A stretch of DNA of 54,126 bases from Bacillota bacterium. GTDB taxonomy: Bacteria; Bacillota; Bacilli; Alicyclobacillales; SLC66. Location: contig JAPNUP010000115.1 in assembly GCA_026627345.1 (NCBI GenBank), positions 1-54,126 on the forward strand, read 5' to 3'. The translations under genes were made by a program, and so were the position numbers. How positions within the stretch are numbered: the first letter of the stretch is position 1; every line of letters starts with the position of its first letter. This document shows positions 20,249 through 30,100 of this stretch, one piece after another. Under the pieces are notes generated by a model. That model was given only the letters and a program-made list of their open reading frames with translations. It had not been told where the DNA came from and did not search any database.

Positions 20249-20953
20249 CTAACGCTTAGACTTACGTCTGACGAACCATGGCAACCTGAAGTTGCGTTTC
20301 ACGTCCGCCTTCTCTACTGGATCCGAGAACTCGTCATCCACCTGTGTCTCTTCGTCAGACAAATCATCAGACTCGTCTGTCCGAAGCTTCTCGAGCCATG
20401 CCGCTACCATCGTACGAGTCTTCTTCGACAGATAGGTTCGAATGTCCTTCCCTTTTTGAACGATAGGTTGAAAAATTTTCCCGAGCAATTTGATTGTCTG
20501 CCATACAGGCCATACGATCACCGGCTCGAGGCGCATAAGCATATGGTCCAAGAAGCGAAGAAAAGACGTCGCGGTCTGCCATAGCCATACGATCGGACGA
20601 ATGAAAACGAGAATGAAAGTATGAACAAGGAAGAGGCCCGCTCGATAAATCCATCGTACCAAAAGCTGCGTGCTCGCCACGACGAGCGGATGCGCAGTAA
20701 AGTAATAGATCACAAACCCGATAGCTAAAAGCACAAACACGACAATCCGAACATCGCCGTCATTGACCCCAAGTAACAGGGTGAAAACAAACACCAGACT
20801 GAACATCCAGAAGGCGATATCAAACAAAGCCGAGAATCGTCGCAGGAACCGCCATTCCCGCAAGGAGGTTCGGTAGATATCATAGACTGCGCCCATCACA
20901 ACACCCGCTGTAGACATCAGCAGTGCCGTGGCATACTGCACTTGAAGTTCCAT
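20249..20953 (-). CDS. yabQ: Spore cortex biosynthesis protein YabQ
   Basis: A 234-residue protein with an N-terminal conserved membrane region of four to five segments (residues 8-125; GVVMGAVYDIYR is a family-like start). A basic then acidic cytoplasmic tail follows, and the C terminus ends in RRKSKR. YabQ is made in the mother cell in B. subtilis and is needed for cortex formation. yabP lies nine bases upstream on the same strand, supporting a yabPQ operon. Confidence 0.93.
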   Translation of the reverse strand: MELQVQYATALLMSTAGVVMGAVYDIYRTSLREWRFLRRFSALFDIAFWMFSLVFVFTLLLGVNDGDVRIVVFVLLAIGFVIYYFTAHPLVVASTQLLVRWIYRAGLFLVHTFILVFIRPIVWLWQTATSFLRFLDHMLMRLEPVIVWPVWQTIKLLGKIFQPIVQKGKDIRTYLSKKTRTMVAAWLEKLRTDESDDLSDEETQVDDEFSDPVEKADVKRNFRLPWFVRRKSKR

Positions 20954-20962
20954 ACCTGACCC

Positions 20963-21268
20963 TTAGCGGAACAGCTTGGAGATCATGCCTTTGGCTTTCT
21001 CGGCGGGATGAAAGCCTTCATCCATGTAAGCAATATCAAACAAAGAGCCTTCAATCGACACCAAGCCATTTTCAAGGCTCAGTGTCTTGATATGGAGGTT
21101 ATCCCCCCGTACAGACAACATGCCGCTTGAGGTCTGCAAAATAAATTCACGGGCGTCAAACGATTCGATATTGATTACACCGGTAATCTCGGCATATTGC
21201 CTGTTTACCATCAGTACTTGATGGCGCTCCGTTTCGCGCCGTGGCCCTGGCCCTCGCTCTTCGTTCAT
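20963..21268 (-). CDS. yabP: Sporulation protein YabP
   Basis: A 101-residue soluble protein of the YabP/YqfC family, all-beta by eye, with ITGVINIESFDAREFILQTS and LHIKTLSLENGLVSIEGS. In B. subtilis it is expressed under sigma-E and acts in spore formation. The 235-base gap upstream (21269-21503) holds the rqcP terminator, a second smaller hairpin (AGGCGA/TCGCCT, 21428-21446) and presumably a sporulation promoter that I could not define. Confidence 0.93.
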   Translation of the reverse strand: MNEERGPGPRRETERHQVLMVNRQYAEITGVINIESFDAREFILQTSSGMLSVRGDNLHIKTLSLENGLVSIEGSLFDIAYMDEGFHPAEKAKGMISKLFR

Positions 21269-21470
21269 CCGCTGTCATCCCTTCGGAAGTAGCCTAAGGA
21301 AACAGGTCAAGCAGTCACCTGCTGTTACACAAGCTAGCCTGTACGCTTTTCCCTTGCTACAGCCTATGCGTGGACATCGTGATCTATGAACTCAGGCTCG
21401 TCATCTACACATCAAGAGAACATCCGCAGGCGACGAAAAATCGCCTTGGCAAATTCATCTGAGGTACAGC

Positions 21471-21500
21471 AAAGGCTCGTCCCATTACGGACGAGCCTTT
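21471..21500 (-). terminator. Terminator after rqcP
   Basis: Perfect 12-base arms AAAGGCTCGTCC and GGACGAGCCTTT around a CATTAC loop, starting four bases after the rqcP stop on the minus strand. The T run is short (TTT from the arm), but the stem is strong. It separates mazG-hup-rqcP from yabPQ. Confidence 0.75.
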
Positions 21501-21503
21501 GAC

Positions 21504-21803
21504 TTAATCCTCTTCATCTTCCCCGTCATCGCTATCGTCGACGGCCCCGGCCGAGCGCTCTTCGCTCGTTACCGTGTATAAATCCTGGGCTTGCTCTTTG
21601 CGAACATTCTCTGCGATCTTCTCAATGCGCACGGTGAGTCGGCGAGCGCCAAACCGTATCTCAAGGCTGTCGCCGACCTGCACTTCCGTCCCAGCCTTGG
21701 CGACGCGACCGTTGACCTGCACGCGCCCACCATCACAAATTTCCTTAGCGAGCGTCCTGCGCTTAATCAGGCGTGAGACCTTCAAATACTTGTCCAGACG
21801 CAT
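21504..21803 (-). CDS. rqcP: RqcP (YabO), S4-domain ribosome quality-control factor
   Basis: An Hsp15-like S4 RNA-binding protein. The first 60 residues ([39 protein letters not shown]) form the S4 fold. The last 25 residues are strongly acidic. RqcP works with RqcH in adding alanine tails to stalled nascent chains on 50S subunits. Its ATG overlaps the hup stop by one base (TAATG), so the two are translationally coupled; mazG-hup-rqcP form the unit ended by the terminator at 21471-21500. Confidence 0.94.
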   Translation of the reverse strand: MRLDKYLKVSRLIKRRTLAKEICDGGRVQVNGRVAKAGTEVQVGDSLEIRFGARRLTVRIEKIAENVRKEQAQDLYTVTSEERSAGAVDDSDDGEDEED

Positions 21804-22075
21804 TATTTCGTGACGTCGCGCAGTTTATTGCCAGGTTTGAAAGCAGGTACAGAAGAAGCGGGAATCGTGATGACTTCACCGGTCTGTGGATTGCGTCCAC
21901 TGCGCTCCTTGCGCGTACGGGTTTCAAACGTACCGAAACCAATCAGTTGCACTTTCTCGCCTTCAGCCAAAGCCTCTGAGATCGAGTCAAGCACGGCGTT
22001 CACTGCTGTTTCGACATCCTTCTTCTTCAAACTGGTCTTTTCCACCACTCGGTTAATCAAATCAACTTTGTTCAT
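21803..22075 (-). CDS. hup: DNA-binding protein HU
   Basis: A 90-residue nucleoid protein with the HU signature: [10 protein letters not shown] at the start, the beta arm [23 protein letters not shown], with the tip proline context NPQTGE, and a C-terminal [13 protein letters not shown]. It bends DNA as a dimer. In B. subtilis hbs lies elsewhere, while in many other Firmicutes it sits beside yabN/yabO, as here. Confidence 0.97.
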   Translation of the reverse strand: MNKVDLINRVVEKTSLKKKDVETAVNAVLDSISEALAEGEKVQLIGFGTFETRTRKERSGRNPQTGEVITIPASSVPAFKPGNKLRDVTK

Positions 22076-22145
22076 AAATCTCGTGTGCCCCTTTCCAAGG
22101 CGAAATCTTCGTTAGTCTATTCGCGCTACGATCAGGAAACTCCTG

Positions 22146-23621
22146 CTAGGAGTTCATCTTTTCCTTGGCATTTTGCCAAAAATCTTCGAGAAGATCAAGT
22201 GTGGCCTCTTTTGGATCGATTCCTCGTTCGTCAAGTTGCCGTTCCACTGATGTAAATCGCTGTCGAAAGCGCGCGTTTGCCGATCGCAAAGCCGCTTCAG
22301 GATCGACGCCAAGATGCCTTGCCGTATTCACCGCACTAAAGAGGAGATCACCAATTTCAGCGAACTGCTCCTCCTTGCTTGCCGCCTCAGCCACTTCCTC
22401 CGTCTCCTCGCGCACCTTGACAAGTGCCTCTGAGACCGTGGCGAAGTCAAATCCGATCTCGGCTGCCTTAGTCTGTAACTGTATACTCTCTGAAAAAGGG
22501 GGCAAAGAAGCTTTGACCTCTCCCAAAAGGGAAGGCTGCTGTACCGGTTCTTGGCGGTTGACCTTTTCTTCGTCCTTGATGCGCTGCCAGTTGGCCAGCA
22601 CGTCTGCGGTGCCCGTCACGACTTGATCGCCAAACACGTGCGGGTGCCTGCGTATCAGCTTCTCCGCCAGCACGCGGATCACGTCACGAATTTGAAAATA
22701 GCCTTCTTCTTCCCCAATCTGACTGTGCAGCAGAACCTGAAGTAAGAGGTCCCCCAATTCTTCAGCGAGATGGTCAAAGTCGCCCTCGTCAATCGCATCC
22801 ACCACTTCATACGCTTCCTCAATCGCATAGCGGCGCAGACTTTCATGTGTCTGCTCGAGATCCCACGGACAGCCCGTATCCGGAGAGCGAAGCGCAGCGA
22901 CGATACTGACCAGTTCATCAAACTCAGCCAGGCGCTCCTCGCGCAACGTGAGTGGTGGGACGTAAAGGGTTGTCAAATGATCGATCGTCAAATCTCGGTC
23001 CAGCTCATACACAGGTACACGCGTCACGGATTCCTCACCGGGCACGGCGATGGCACGAGCGACGACAACCTCGTATTCGTCTCCATATACTTGGGCAAGC
23101 GCAGCCTTCACCTCGGCTGCGCGGTCTCTGTTGTACATCTGCACGATCACCGTATGCATCTGCGGCTTCAGATCGCGCACTTGCAAATCAGCGGCATCCA
23201 CCATGAGTAGCCCATCTACTGGATCGACGTGAAGACGCAACAGGAGATCGTCCAGAAAGCTTTGTCCTGGCCCCCACTCGATGACATGACCGCGCCCTGC
23301 TGCAAGATCGGCGAGCAAACGTACAGATTTCTCTGCGACTGCAGGGTGCCCAGGGACTGCATAGACTACAGCTTTTGCACCATCCGCGACACGCAATACA
23401 TGCTGCGCAATGCGCTCGTACACCTCTGAAAAGTCTTGCGCCGTCTCATAGTAAAAGTCCAGACTGGTGAAAGACAAACCGCTGGCTCGCAGTTCATCCA
23501 CAACAGGATGGCGCTCTGTACGCAGTAGCACTGGATATCCAGCTTGTAACAATTGGAGCGTGCCGTAGGGCAATGCGGCGGTAGCGCCAGCCCCCAGGCC
23601 TGCTATGTAAATTGTCGACAC
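22146..23621 (-). CDS. mazG: MazG nucleotide pyrophosphohydrolase fused to a tetrapyrrole-methylase-like domain (YabN)
   Basis: A 491-residue two-part protein. Residues 1-220 form a SAM-dependent tetrapyrrole (corrin/porphyrin) methylase-like domain (IAGLGAGATAALPYG, VYAVPGHPAVAE). Residues 235-490 carry two MazG repeats with metal-binding EExxE-type motifs (HLAEELGDLLLQ; FAEIGDLLFSAVN) and CPWDLEQTHESL. MazG hydrolyses nucleoside triphosphates in housecleaning. The methylase half has no established substrate in this context. GTG start with AAAGGGG upstream. Confidence 0.95.
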   Translation of the reverse strand: MSTIYIAGLGAGATAALPYGTLQLLQAGYPVLLRTERHPVVDELRASGLSFTSLDFYYETAQDFSEVYERIAQHVLRVADGAKAVVYAVPGHPAVAEKSVRLLADLAAGRGHVIEWGPGQSFLDDLLLRLHVDPVDGLLMVDAADLQVRDLKPQMHTVIVQMYNRDRAAEVKAALAQVYGDEYEVVVARAIAVPGEESVTRVPVYELDRDLTIDHLTTLYVPPLTLREERLAEFDELVSIVAALRSPDTGCPWDLEQTHESLRRYAIEEAYEVVDAIDEGDFDHLAEELGDLLLQVLLHSQIGEEEGYFQIRDVIRVLAEKLIRRHPHVFGDQVVTGTADVLANWQRIKDEEKVNRQEPVQQPSLLGEVKASLPPFSESIQLQTKAAEIGFDFATVSEALVKVREETEEVAEAASKEEQFAEIGDLLFSAVNTARHLGVDPEAALRSANARFRQRFTSVERQLDERGIDPKEATLDLLEDFWQNAKEKMNS

Positions 23622-23685
23622 ACGCGCTGACCCCTTTCCCCTTTACCATACCACAATCGCGTGTGTTCGTAGCTCTACCGCTGAT

Positions 23686-25323
23686 TTAGCTGGCAAAAAG
23701 CCCGATTCTGCGCAAAGCACCAACCAGTGGTGTTCCGATCTTAGGCAGAGAGGCCACTTCTTGTTCACGCAAGGTGCCAGAAAGAATGAGCGAGAGCAGA
23801 TAAATCACGCCTGCCACCAAGATCGCCATGACGGTGGCAGCCGCTGCACTCATCCGCGTATCGAGCGGCACGTGCAGCCTTTGCCACTGTGCATAGACGG
23901 CAAACGTAAAGGCACCCATGATAAAAGTCGCGCCAGCCGGTCTGAGTAGCAGATCGCGCCAGTTGATGCGCATATTCAGCAATTTGTACAAAGATATAAA
24001 ATTCAAGATACTAGCCAGTGCATAACTGCCGACTGTAGCCAACGCGGCGCCGTCGATACCGAGTCGCGGCACCAGCAGATAGTTCAGCACCACTTTGGCT
24101 ACTGTCCCAATCAACAGGCTGCGCAGTGGTAAATACACGGCTCCGACCCCTTGCAGGCTCGCTGCCAGCGCGATTTGCAAGGTACTGAACAGCGTCGCAA
24201 AACCGAGAATCTGAATACTGTGAAAGCCCGCTGCATTGCGAAAGAGCGCGATGTCGATCGGTTTGGCCAGAATGAAAAGTCCAATGGATGCAGGGAGCGC
24301 AAATAATAAGGTCATCCGCAAACCCATTAAGGCGCGCGCCGCTGTGTCTGATTGGTCGCGCATGGCATGCGCCTCAGAGACGGCTGGCATCAACGCCACA
24401 CCGATAGAACTGGCGAGTGCTGCCGGGAGCATCATCAGCTTGAAGGCACGACCAGAGAGGATGCCAAAGTCGCGGGTGGCCACTGCCTGAGACAATCCGC
24501 TGCCTTTGAGCAAATTAGTGACCGTCAAGGCGTCGACATTGCTGATGATCGGAATCACTAGAGCGCCAAGACTGACGGGAATCGCATAATAGATCAGCTT
24601 CTTGACAATCTCGCGGGTCGAGACCCGCGCAATGGCCCGCGAATGATCGAGTCCACGCGATGTATGCTGCGCGAGTTGTTGCGGGTGGCGATACCGCCAG
24701 AAGAAAAACCCCATAACGAGCATGCCTGCTAAGCCGCCCGTGACCGCACCGAAAGCGGCAGATGCGGCGGCGAAAGGATCGCCGTACCCGAGGCGAAGCG
24801 CGAAGTAAGCGCCCACGAGGATCGTCACCACGCGAACAATTTGCTCAAAAATTTGTGACGCTGCGGTAGGCTCCATCATTTGCCAACCCTGAAAATACCC
24901 GCGCATACTGCTCATGGCAGGGACGATGAGCAGTGCTGGCGCGATCGCACGAATGGCCCATACCGCTCGCTCATCCCCTGCCAATTGAGCAAAAAACGGG
25001 GCAAAGGCGTACAACATGATAGCGCCGATCAGCCCAACGGCTGAAAGCATCCACAAGGAAACGCGATAGATACGAGTCGCCGACCGCAAATCTCCGATGG
25101 CGACGTACTCACTGACATACTTGGAGACAGCTACGGGGAAACCTGCCGTGGAGATAATCAACAGCGTCGAATACACGGGATAAGCCATATTGTATAAGCC
25201 CATTCCACGATCGCCAATCATATTTTGCAAAACGATCGTATAGACAGATCCGAACAGCTTGGAAACAATCGTCGCTATCGCGAGGATGATTGCGCCGCGT
25301 AAAAAGACTCTTGTGGTTGACAC
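23686..25323 (-). CDS. yabM: Stage V sporulation protein B-like flippase (YabM)
   Basis: A 545-residue polytopic protein, about 14 membrane segments, of the MOP/MurJ-Wzx superfamily (FLRGAIILAIATIVSKLFGSVY at the N terminus; GMGLYNMAYPVYS). Members flip lipid-linked precursors; SpoVB acts in cortex synthesis, and YabM is the paralogue beside yabN in B. subtilis. The location between spoVT and mazG fits YabM. Starts at GTG (25323) with GGGGCG upstream. Confidence 0.9.
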   Translation of the reverse strand: MSTTRVFLRGAIILAIATIVSKLFGSVYTIVLQNMIGDRGMGLYNMAYPVYSTLLIISTAGFPVAVSKYVSEYVAIGDLRSATRIYRVSLWMLSAVGLIGAIMLYAFAPFFAQLAGDERAVWAIRAIAPALLIVPAMSSMRGYFQGWQMMEPTAASQIFEQIVRVVTILVGAYFALRLGYGDPFAAASAAFGAVTGGLAGMLVMGFFFWRYRHPQQLAQHTSRGLDHSRAIARVSTREIVKKLIYYAIPVSLGALVIPIISNVDALTVTNLLKGSGLSQAVATRDFGILSGRAFKLMMLPAALASSIGVALMPAVSEAHAMRDQSDTAARALMGLRMTLLFALPASIGLFILAKPIDIALFRNAAGFHSIQILGFATLFSTLQIALAASLQGVGAVYLPLRSLLIGTVAKVVLNYLLVPRLGIDGAALATVGSYALASILNFISLYKLLNMRINWRDLLLRPAGATFIMGAFTFAVYAQWQRLHVPLDTRMSAAAATVMAILVAGVIYLLSLILSGTLREQEVASLPKIGTPLVGALRRIGLFAS

Positions 25324-25405
25324 AACAACACGCCCCTGTCATAAATCTGCGAGATGTCCTCGTAGAGTGTATGAGACAAGGTCGCCAGTATATGAGAGCG
25401 TGTCC

Positions 25406-25438
25406 GAAAAAGGCTGGGGGACGGGTGACCCGCCCCCA
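25406..25438 (-). terminator. Terminator after spoVT
   Basis: On the minus strand a GC-rich stem (TGGGGGCGGGT-type arms) is followed by TTTTT. It lies 25 bases beyond the spoVT stop and before yabM. Confidence 0.85.
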
Positions 25439-25462
25439 TGATATAAGTGCTGAGGTATGGGC

Positions 25463-26005
25463 TTACTGTTCCATTTGCTTGGACAAAAATCCTGCGGCCG
25501 TCTCGGCCAATTTGCTTTCCAATTCACCCATTTTCACTTGTTCATCGCGTGAGAACAGTACGACACTCCCAATGGGATCGCCATTATAGATGATCGGTGC
25601 GATCACGCGCGAGGTGACATTGTCCCACTTGTCGCGCACCAGTTGGATGTCTCCTGCCGTCGTGGAAAGTTGGAGTTTGCGATCCTCCATGACTTTCTCC
25701 ACATCGGGCCCAACGGGTTTTTCGAGAAATTCTTTCTTCGACATGCCGGCCGTCGCGATGACTGTGTCACGATCGGTGATCAGCGTGATGTGCCCCAGTG
25801 TTTCATTCAAGCTTTCCGCATACTCTTTGGCAAATTCACCGAGTTCGCCAATCGGGGAGTATTTTTTGAGAATGACTTCACCGTCGCGGTCCACGAAGAT
25901 TTCCAGTGGGTCTCCTTCGCGAATACGCAGCGTCCGTCTAATTTCTTTCGGAATGACCACCCTTCCTAGATCGTCTATGCGTCTAACAATTCCTGTTGCC
26001 TTCAT
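25463..26005 (-). CDS. spoVT: Stage V sporulation protein T, forespore transcription regulator
   Basis: Modulates sigma-G-dependent genes in the forespore. Residues 1-50 are an AbrB-type swapped-hairpin DNA-binding domain (ATGIVRRIDDLGRVVIPKEI), and 55-180 a GAF-like domain with GDPIGSVVLFSRDE. Length 180 residues, the standard size. ATG start with GAGG ten bases upstream. Single-gene unit between the prsA terminator and its own terminator. Confidence 0.97.
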   Translation of the reverse strand: MKATGIVRRIDDLGRVVIPKEIRRTLRIREGDPLEIFVDRDGEVILKKYSPIGELGEFAKEYAESLNETLGHITLITDRDTVIATAGMSKKEFLEKPVGPDVEKVMEDRKLQLSTTAGDIQLVRDKWDNVTSRVIAPIIYNGDPIGSVVLFSRDEQVKMGELESKLAETAAGFLSKQMEQ

Positions 26006-26109
26006 GATGTAAGCGCCTCACTTTCCTTGCCATGCTGTTGTGCTTACTTGAAGTTATGTTGTCCTAAGTACGCTAACAATACCCAACACAACCGGTACTA
26101 TAAATTGGT

Positions 26110-26167
26110 AAAAAAGACTGGCCCGACCACCGAGCTGCAACAAACAGCAGCGTCGAAGGCCGGGCCA
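26110..26167 (-). terminator. Terminator after the prsA-like gene
   Basis: Minus-strand stem TGGCCCG/CGGGCCA with an inner GCTG/CAGC helix, followed by TCTTTTTT. It lies about 30 bases past the prsA-like stop and ends the mfd-prsA transcript ahead of spoVT. Confidence 0.8.
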
Positions 26168-26197
26168 TGCAAAGGTGCGAGAGCACCATGTCAGCGT

Positions 26198-27157
26198 CTA
26201 TTTCAGCAACACTTTGATGTTGGCTGTTTTTTCTACGCGGGTGATCAGGGCATTGACCGCAGTCTGTTCCTGACCCTGACCTAAAGTCTGAACGATCTGC
26301 GTCTTCACCTGTGCGAAAGGCTGCACGTCGCGTTTGAGAACTTCCATCACAAAGTAGCCATAAGGAGAGGCGTAAAAGGGGTCTCCTACGACATTCAACG
26401 GCTGTGTCATCGCATGTTGAGCAAACGCCGGCACCCACTGGCTCGGGCTCGTCGGTGGATACTCGCCGCCGTTGCCGGACGAACCAGGATCTTGCGAATA
26501 TTTCTTAGCCAGCGTTTTCCAGCTACCGCCTGTACGAAGCTGCTGCGCCAGGGATGTGGCCAACGCCTGTTTTTTCACCAAAATCGCACGTTCCGTGACC
26601 ATGGTGAATTTCTCGAGATTCGCCTTGTAATACGATTGTTGCTGCGACAGCGGAACACTTTTCACAAGCATCGGCGCATAGTCTTGCAACATCATCTGAT
26701 CCTTTACGGCGGCCGCGATATCCGCGTCCGTTAGACCCAAGGTCTGCATCTTTTGCGCAAACTTCGAAGTACTGCCGCTGTAAGTGGACTGCACATACTG
26801 CTGTTTAATACCCAAAACCGCGTTTTGCACCTGCGTTGCGGTCACTTTCACCCCGGCTTGCGCGGCTTTCGGCGCGAGAAAACGGTCGGAGAGTATGTAC
26901 TGCTTCAGGATCTCCGTTTTAATCGTAGGCGTAACCTTCAGAGTCGGACTAAACAGCTCATCAAGATGAATCTGTGTATTGAGCTGTGATTGCGTCACAT
27001 GCCCTCCAGCATACGTGGCGACAATCGCATTGCTTGTGCTGGGGCCACTTCCCGCTGCCTGTGTGCTTGTCCCACAACCGGCAAGCAAAAGAGCAAAGCC
27101 GGCAGTTGCTGCCAAACCGGCAAAGGATGCGCGCGTACGGCGCTTATTACTTGACAT
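26198..27157 (-). CDS. prsA: PrsA-like peptidylprolyl isomerase lipoprotein
   Basis: A 319-residue exported foldase. The basic N terminus is followed by a hydrophobic segment and the lipobox LLAGC, so the mature protein is lipid-anchored at about Cys28. A SurA-like N-terminal region precedes a parvulin PpiC domain (about residues 185-290; AKKYSQDPGSSGNGGEYP, PYGYFVMEVLKR). PrsA helps secreted proteins fold outside the membrane. Its ATG, preceded by AGGAGG, lies 11 bases inside mfd, so it is coupled to mfd. Confidence 0.92.
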   Translation of the reverse strand: MSSNKRRTRASFAGLAATAGFALLLAGCGTSTQAAGSGPSTSNAIVATYAGGHVTQSQLNTQIHLDELFSPTLKVTPTIKTEILKQYILSDRFLAPKAAQAGVKVTATQVQNAVLGIKQQYVQSTYSGSTSKFAQKMQTLGLTDADIAAAVKDQMMLQDYAPMLVKSVPLSQQQSYYKANLEKFTMVTERAILVKKQALATSLAQQLRTGGSWKTLAKKYSQDPGSSGNGGEYPPTSPSQWVPAFAQHAMTQPLNVVGDPFYASPYGYFVMEVLKRDVQPFAQVKTQIVQTLGQGQEQTAVNALITRVEKTANIKVLLK

Positions 27158-30100
27158 TTTGTAACGCCTCCTGATTCAAAAATACAGATGGGAGTTCGGT
27201 CATCACGCGAATCCCTATGTCGAGCAGTTGATCGTCTGGCAGTCCGCGACCTTCAATGGTCAGAGTATACACTCCTGCCGTGGATTTCAATCCCATCCGC
27301 CGCGGATACAGATGCGTCAATTCAAAGAGACGCTGACCAGACAAGAGATTCTGCTGTTCCTTGCGAAAGGCAATATGGAGTGCCGATCCTTGCCGCGTGA
27401 CCGAACCGATATCCACGGCAAGGGCATAAGCGCGTATCCGTGCCACACGCAACAGGTTATACACTTCAAGCGGAATCTCTCCGAACCGATCTTCCAGTTC
27501 CTCTGCCAGATCATCTACATCCGCGATGGTGCGAGCGGCTACGAACTTCTTGTACATCTCGATTTTTTGCATCGGATCCCGTATATACTCGTCAGACAAG
27601 TAACCGTCTACCGTAATCTCCACTACGGGATCAGCCTTATACTCAACCGTTTCTCCGCGCAGTTCCCGGACAGCCTCAGCCAGCATGTCGGTGTACATGT
27701 CAAAACCGACCGCACTGATAAACCCGTGCTGCTCTGCGCCCAGCAAATTGCCCGCCCCGCGAATAGCGAGATCGCGCATGGCAATCTTGAACCCACTGCC
27801 AAGCTCGGTAAATTCCTTGATCGCTTGCAGGCGCTTCTCTGCAACCTCAGTGAGCACTTTGTCGGGCAAATAGGTGAAATATGCAAACGCGATGCGGTTC
27901 GATCGTCCAACGCGTCCACGCAACTGATAGAGCTGAGACAGGCCCATGCGATCCGCTTGAAACAAGATCAGTGTGTTGACGTTCGGAATATCGAGACCTG
28001 TCTCGATAATCGTCGTCGAGACCAGTACGTCCGTCTCCCCTTGGAGAAAACTCAGCATGACCCGTTCAAGTTCGTCTTCAGCCATCTGCCCGTGTCCAAC
28101 GGCCACGCGCGCCTCCGGAACCAAGCGAGATACGCGATCGGCGATAGACTCAATGCCTTTCACCTGGTTGTACAGGACATACACCTGCCCGCCACGTCCG
28201 ATCTCCCGTTCGATCGCTTCGCGCAGAAGTCCATCGCTATATTCTACCACATACGTCTGAACAGGAAAACGGTTCTCCGGGGGAGTCTCGATCACAGACA
28301 AGTCGCGCACCCCCACCATCGACATGTGCAAGGTGCGTGGAATCGGTGTAGCGGTCAGCGTCAGACAGTCGATATTCGCACGCAGTGACTTCAATTTTTC
28401 TTTATGCGTGACGCCAAAGCGCTGCTCCTCGTCCACGATGAGCAACCCGAGATCCTTAAACTCGATATTTTTTTGCAATAGTCGATGCGTGCCAATAACG
28501 ATCTCCACCGTACCTGCTTTAAGACCCTGCATCACACGTGCGGTATCTGTCTTGGAGCGAAAACGACTCATCACTTCCACCGTTACAGGGAACCCCGCAA
28601 AACGCTCCCGAAATGTCTCATAGTGCTGTTGCGCAAGGATCGTTGTCGGAACGAGGACAGCGACTTGTTTGCCGTCAAAGACAGCCTTTGCTGCAGCACG
28701 GATCGCCACCTCCGTTTTGCCGTAACCGACATCTCCACACAGCAGACGATCCATCGGCCGCGGTCGCTCCATGTCGGCCTTGATATCAATGATCGCGCGT
28801 AGTTGATCCGGCGTTTCCTCATACGCGAACATCGCTTCGAAGTCCTTCTGCCACTCGGTATCGGCGCGAAACGAATGGCCAGGAGTCGCTTCACGCTTGG
28901 CGTACAGCTTGATCAAATCCTCGGCAATGTCCTGCACCGATTTTTGTACCTTGGCTTTGGCTCGCGCAAAGTCTGAGCCGCCGAGGTGATGGACTCGCGG
29001 CGCCTTATCCTCACTACCGAGATATTTCTGCACTTGATTGATCTGATCGACCGGAACGTACAGCTTGTCATTGCCTGCATAGGTGAGGTGGAGATAATCA
29101 CGATGATTGCCGTCGATAACGAGTGTTTCAATGCCCATGTAGCGCCCAATCCCGTGGCTGATATGCACCACGAAGTCGCCGATGTGCAGATCCTGATAAC
29201 TCTTGATTTTGGCCGCTTCTGACGCATCGGAGCGAACCTTTCGCGCACGCCTTTTGGTGACGAAGACTTCACTTTCTGTAATGACCACCAAGTGCGCACT
29301 AGGGAGTTCAAACCCACCATCCAAATTGCCAATGAGCAACTGCGGATCGAGACAGTCGGGATCAAAATCATCCGACTTCTGTACTTCCATGCCGAAGTCC
29401 TCCAGGACCCGCATCAATCTTTCGGCGCGCTCGTCGTTGCCAGCGAGTAGAACAACCTGTTGGCGCGCTTTGCGAAACCGCGTCAGTTCGGTCTTTAGCA
29501 TAGGGAGTTGGCCGTGAAACTGCTGCATGGTGCGCATCGCCAGACTAACCGTGTGAGTGAGGGTCACACCCGGAATCGTGCGGGCAAACAGACTGACGAA
29601 CAACTGCTTGCGCCCTGGCGCTACGAACGTGTGCTCTACGTCCACATCAGGAATCAGTCCAGGGATAATCTCACCATGCTCAAGCGCCGCAGTGACCCAT
29701 TCTCCCTCTTCACGGGCCACTCGCTCGATCGTCTCGCGCAGCCGGGAAGGTTCATCATAAACGACGATCGTCTGCGCGCTGGCATAGTCGAGCAATGTGC
29801 CTGGCTTATGTCCTAGCAAGCGACTGTAGCGCAGCAGACCCGGAAAATGCACACCGCTTCGCATGCGATCAATGTCGCGCCCGACATGTGTTTGCAGTTT
29901 CTCACGCAACTCATCACTGCCCACTTTTCGAACGTGCGAAAGAAGTGCTTGCTCCAACTGCTCCGCACCGTATCGCATTTGGTCAGGAGTCGCGACAAAT
30001 TCGCGCGCAGGCCAGATCACGGCCTCTTTCACTTTATCTAACGACCGCTGTGTTTCCGGATCGAAATAACGAAGCGAGTCGACTTCCACATCAAACAATT

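Noticed and set aside
27228-28388. 386-codon plus-strand open frame
   Set aside because: It is antisense to the motor domain of mfd, whose motifs are complete; the product is basic and compositionally odd with no recognisable domain.
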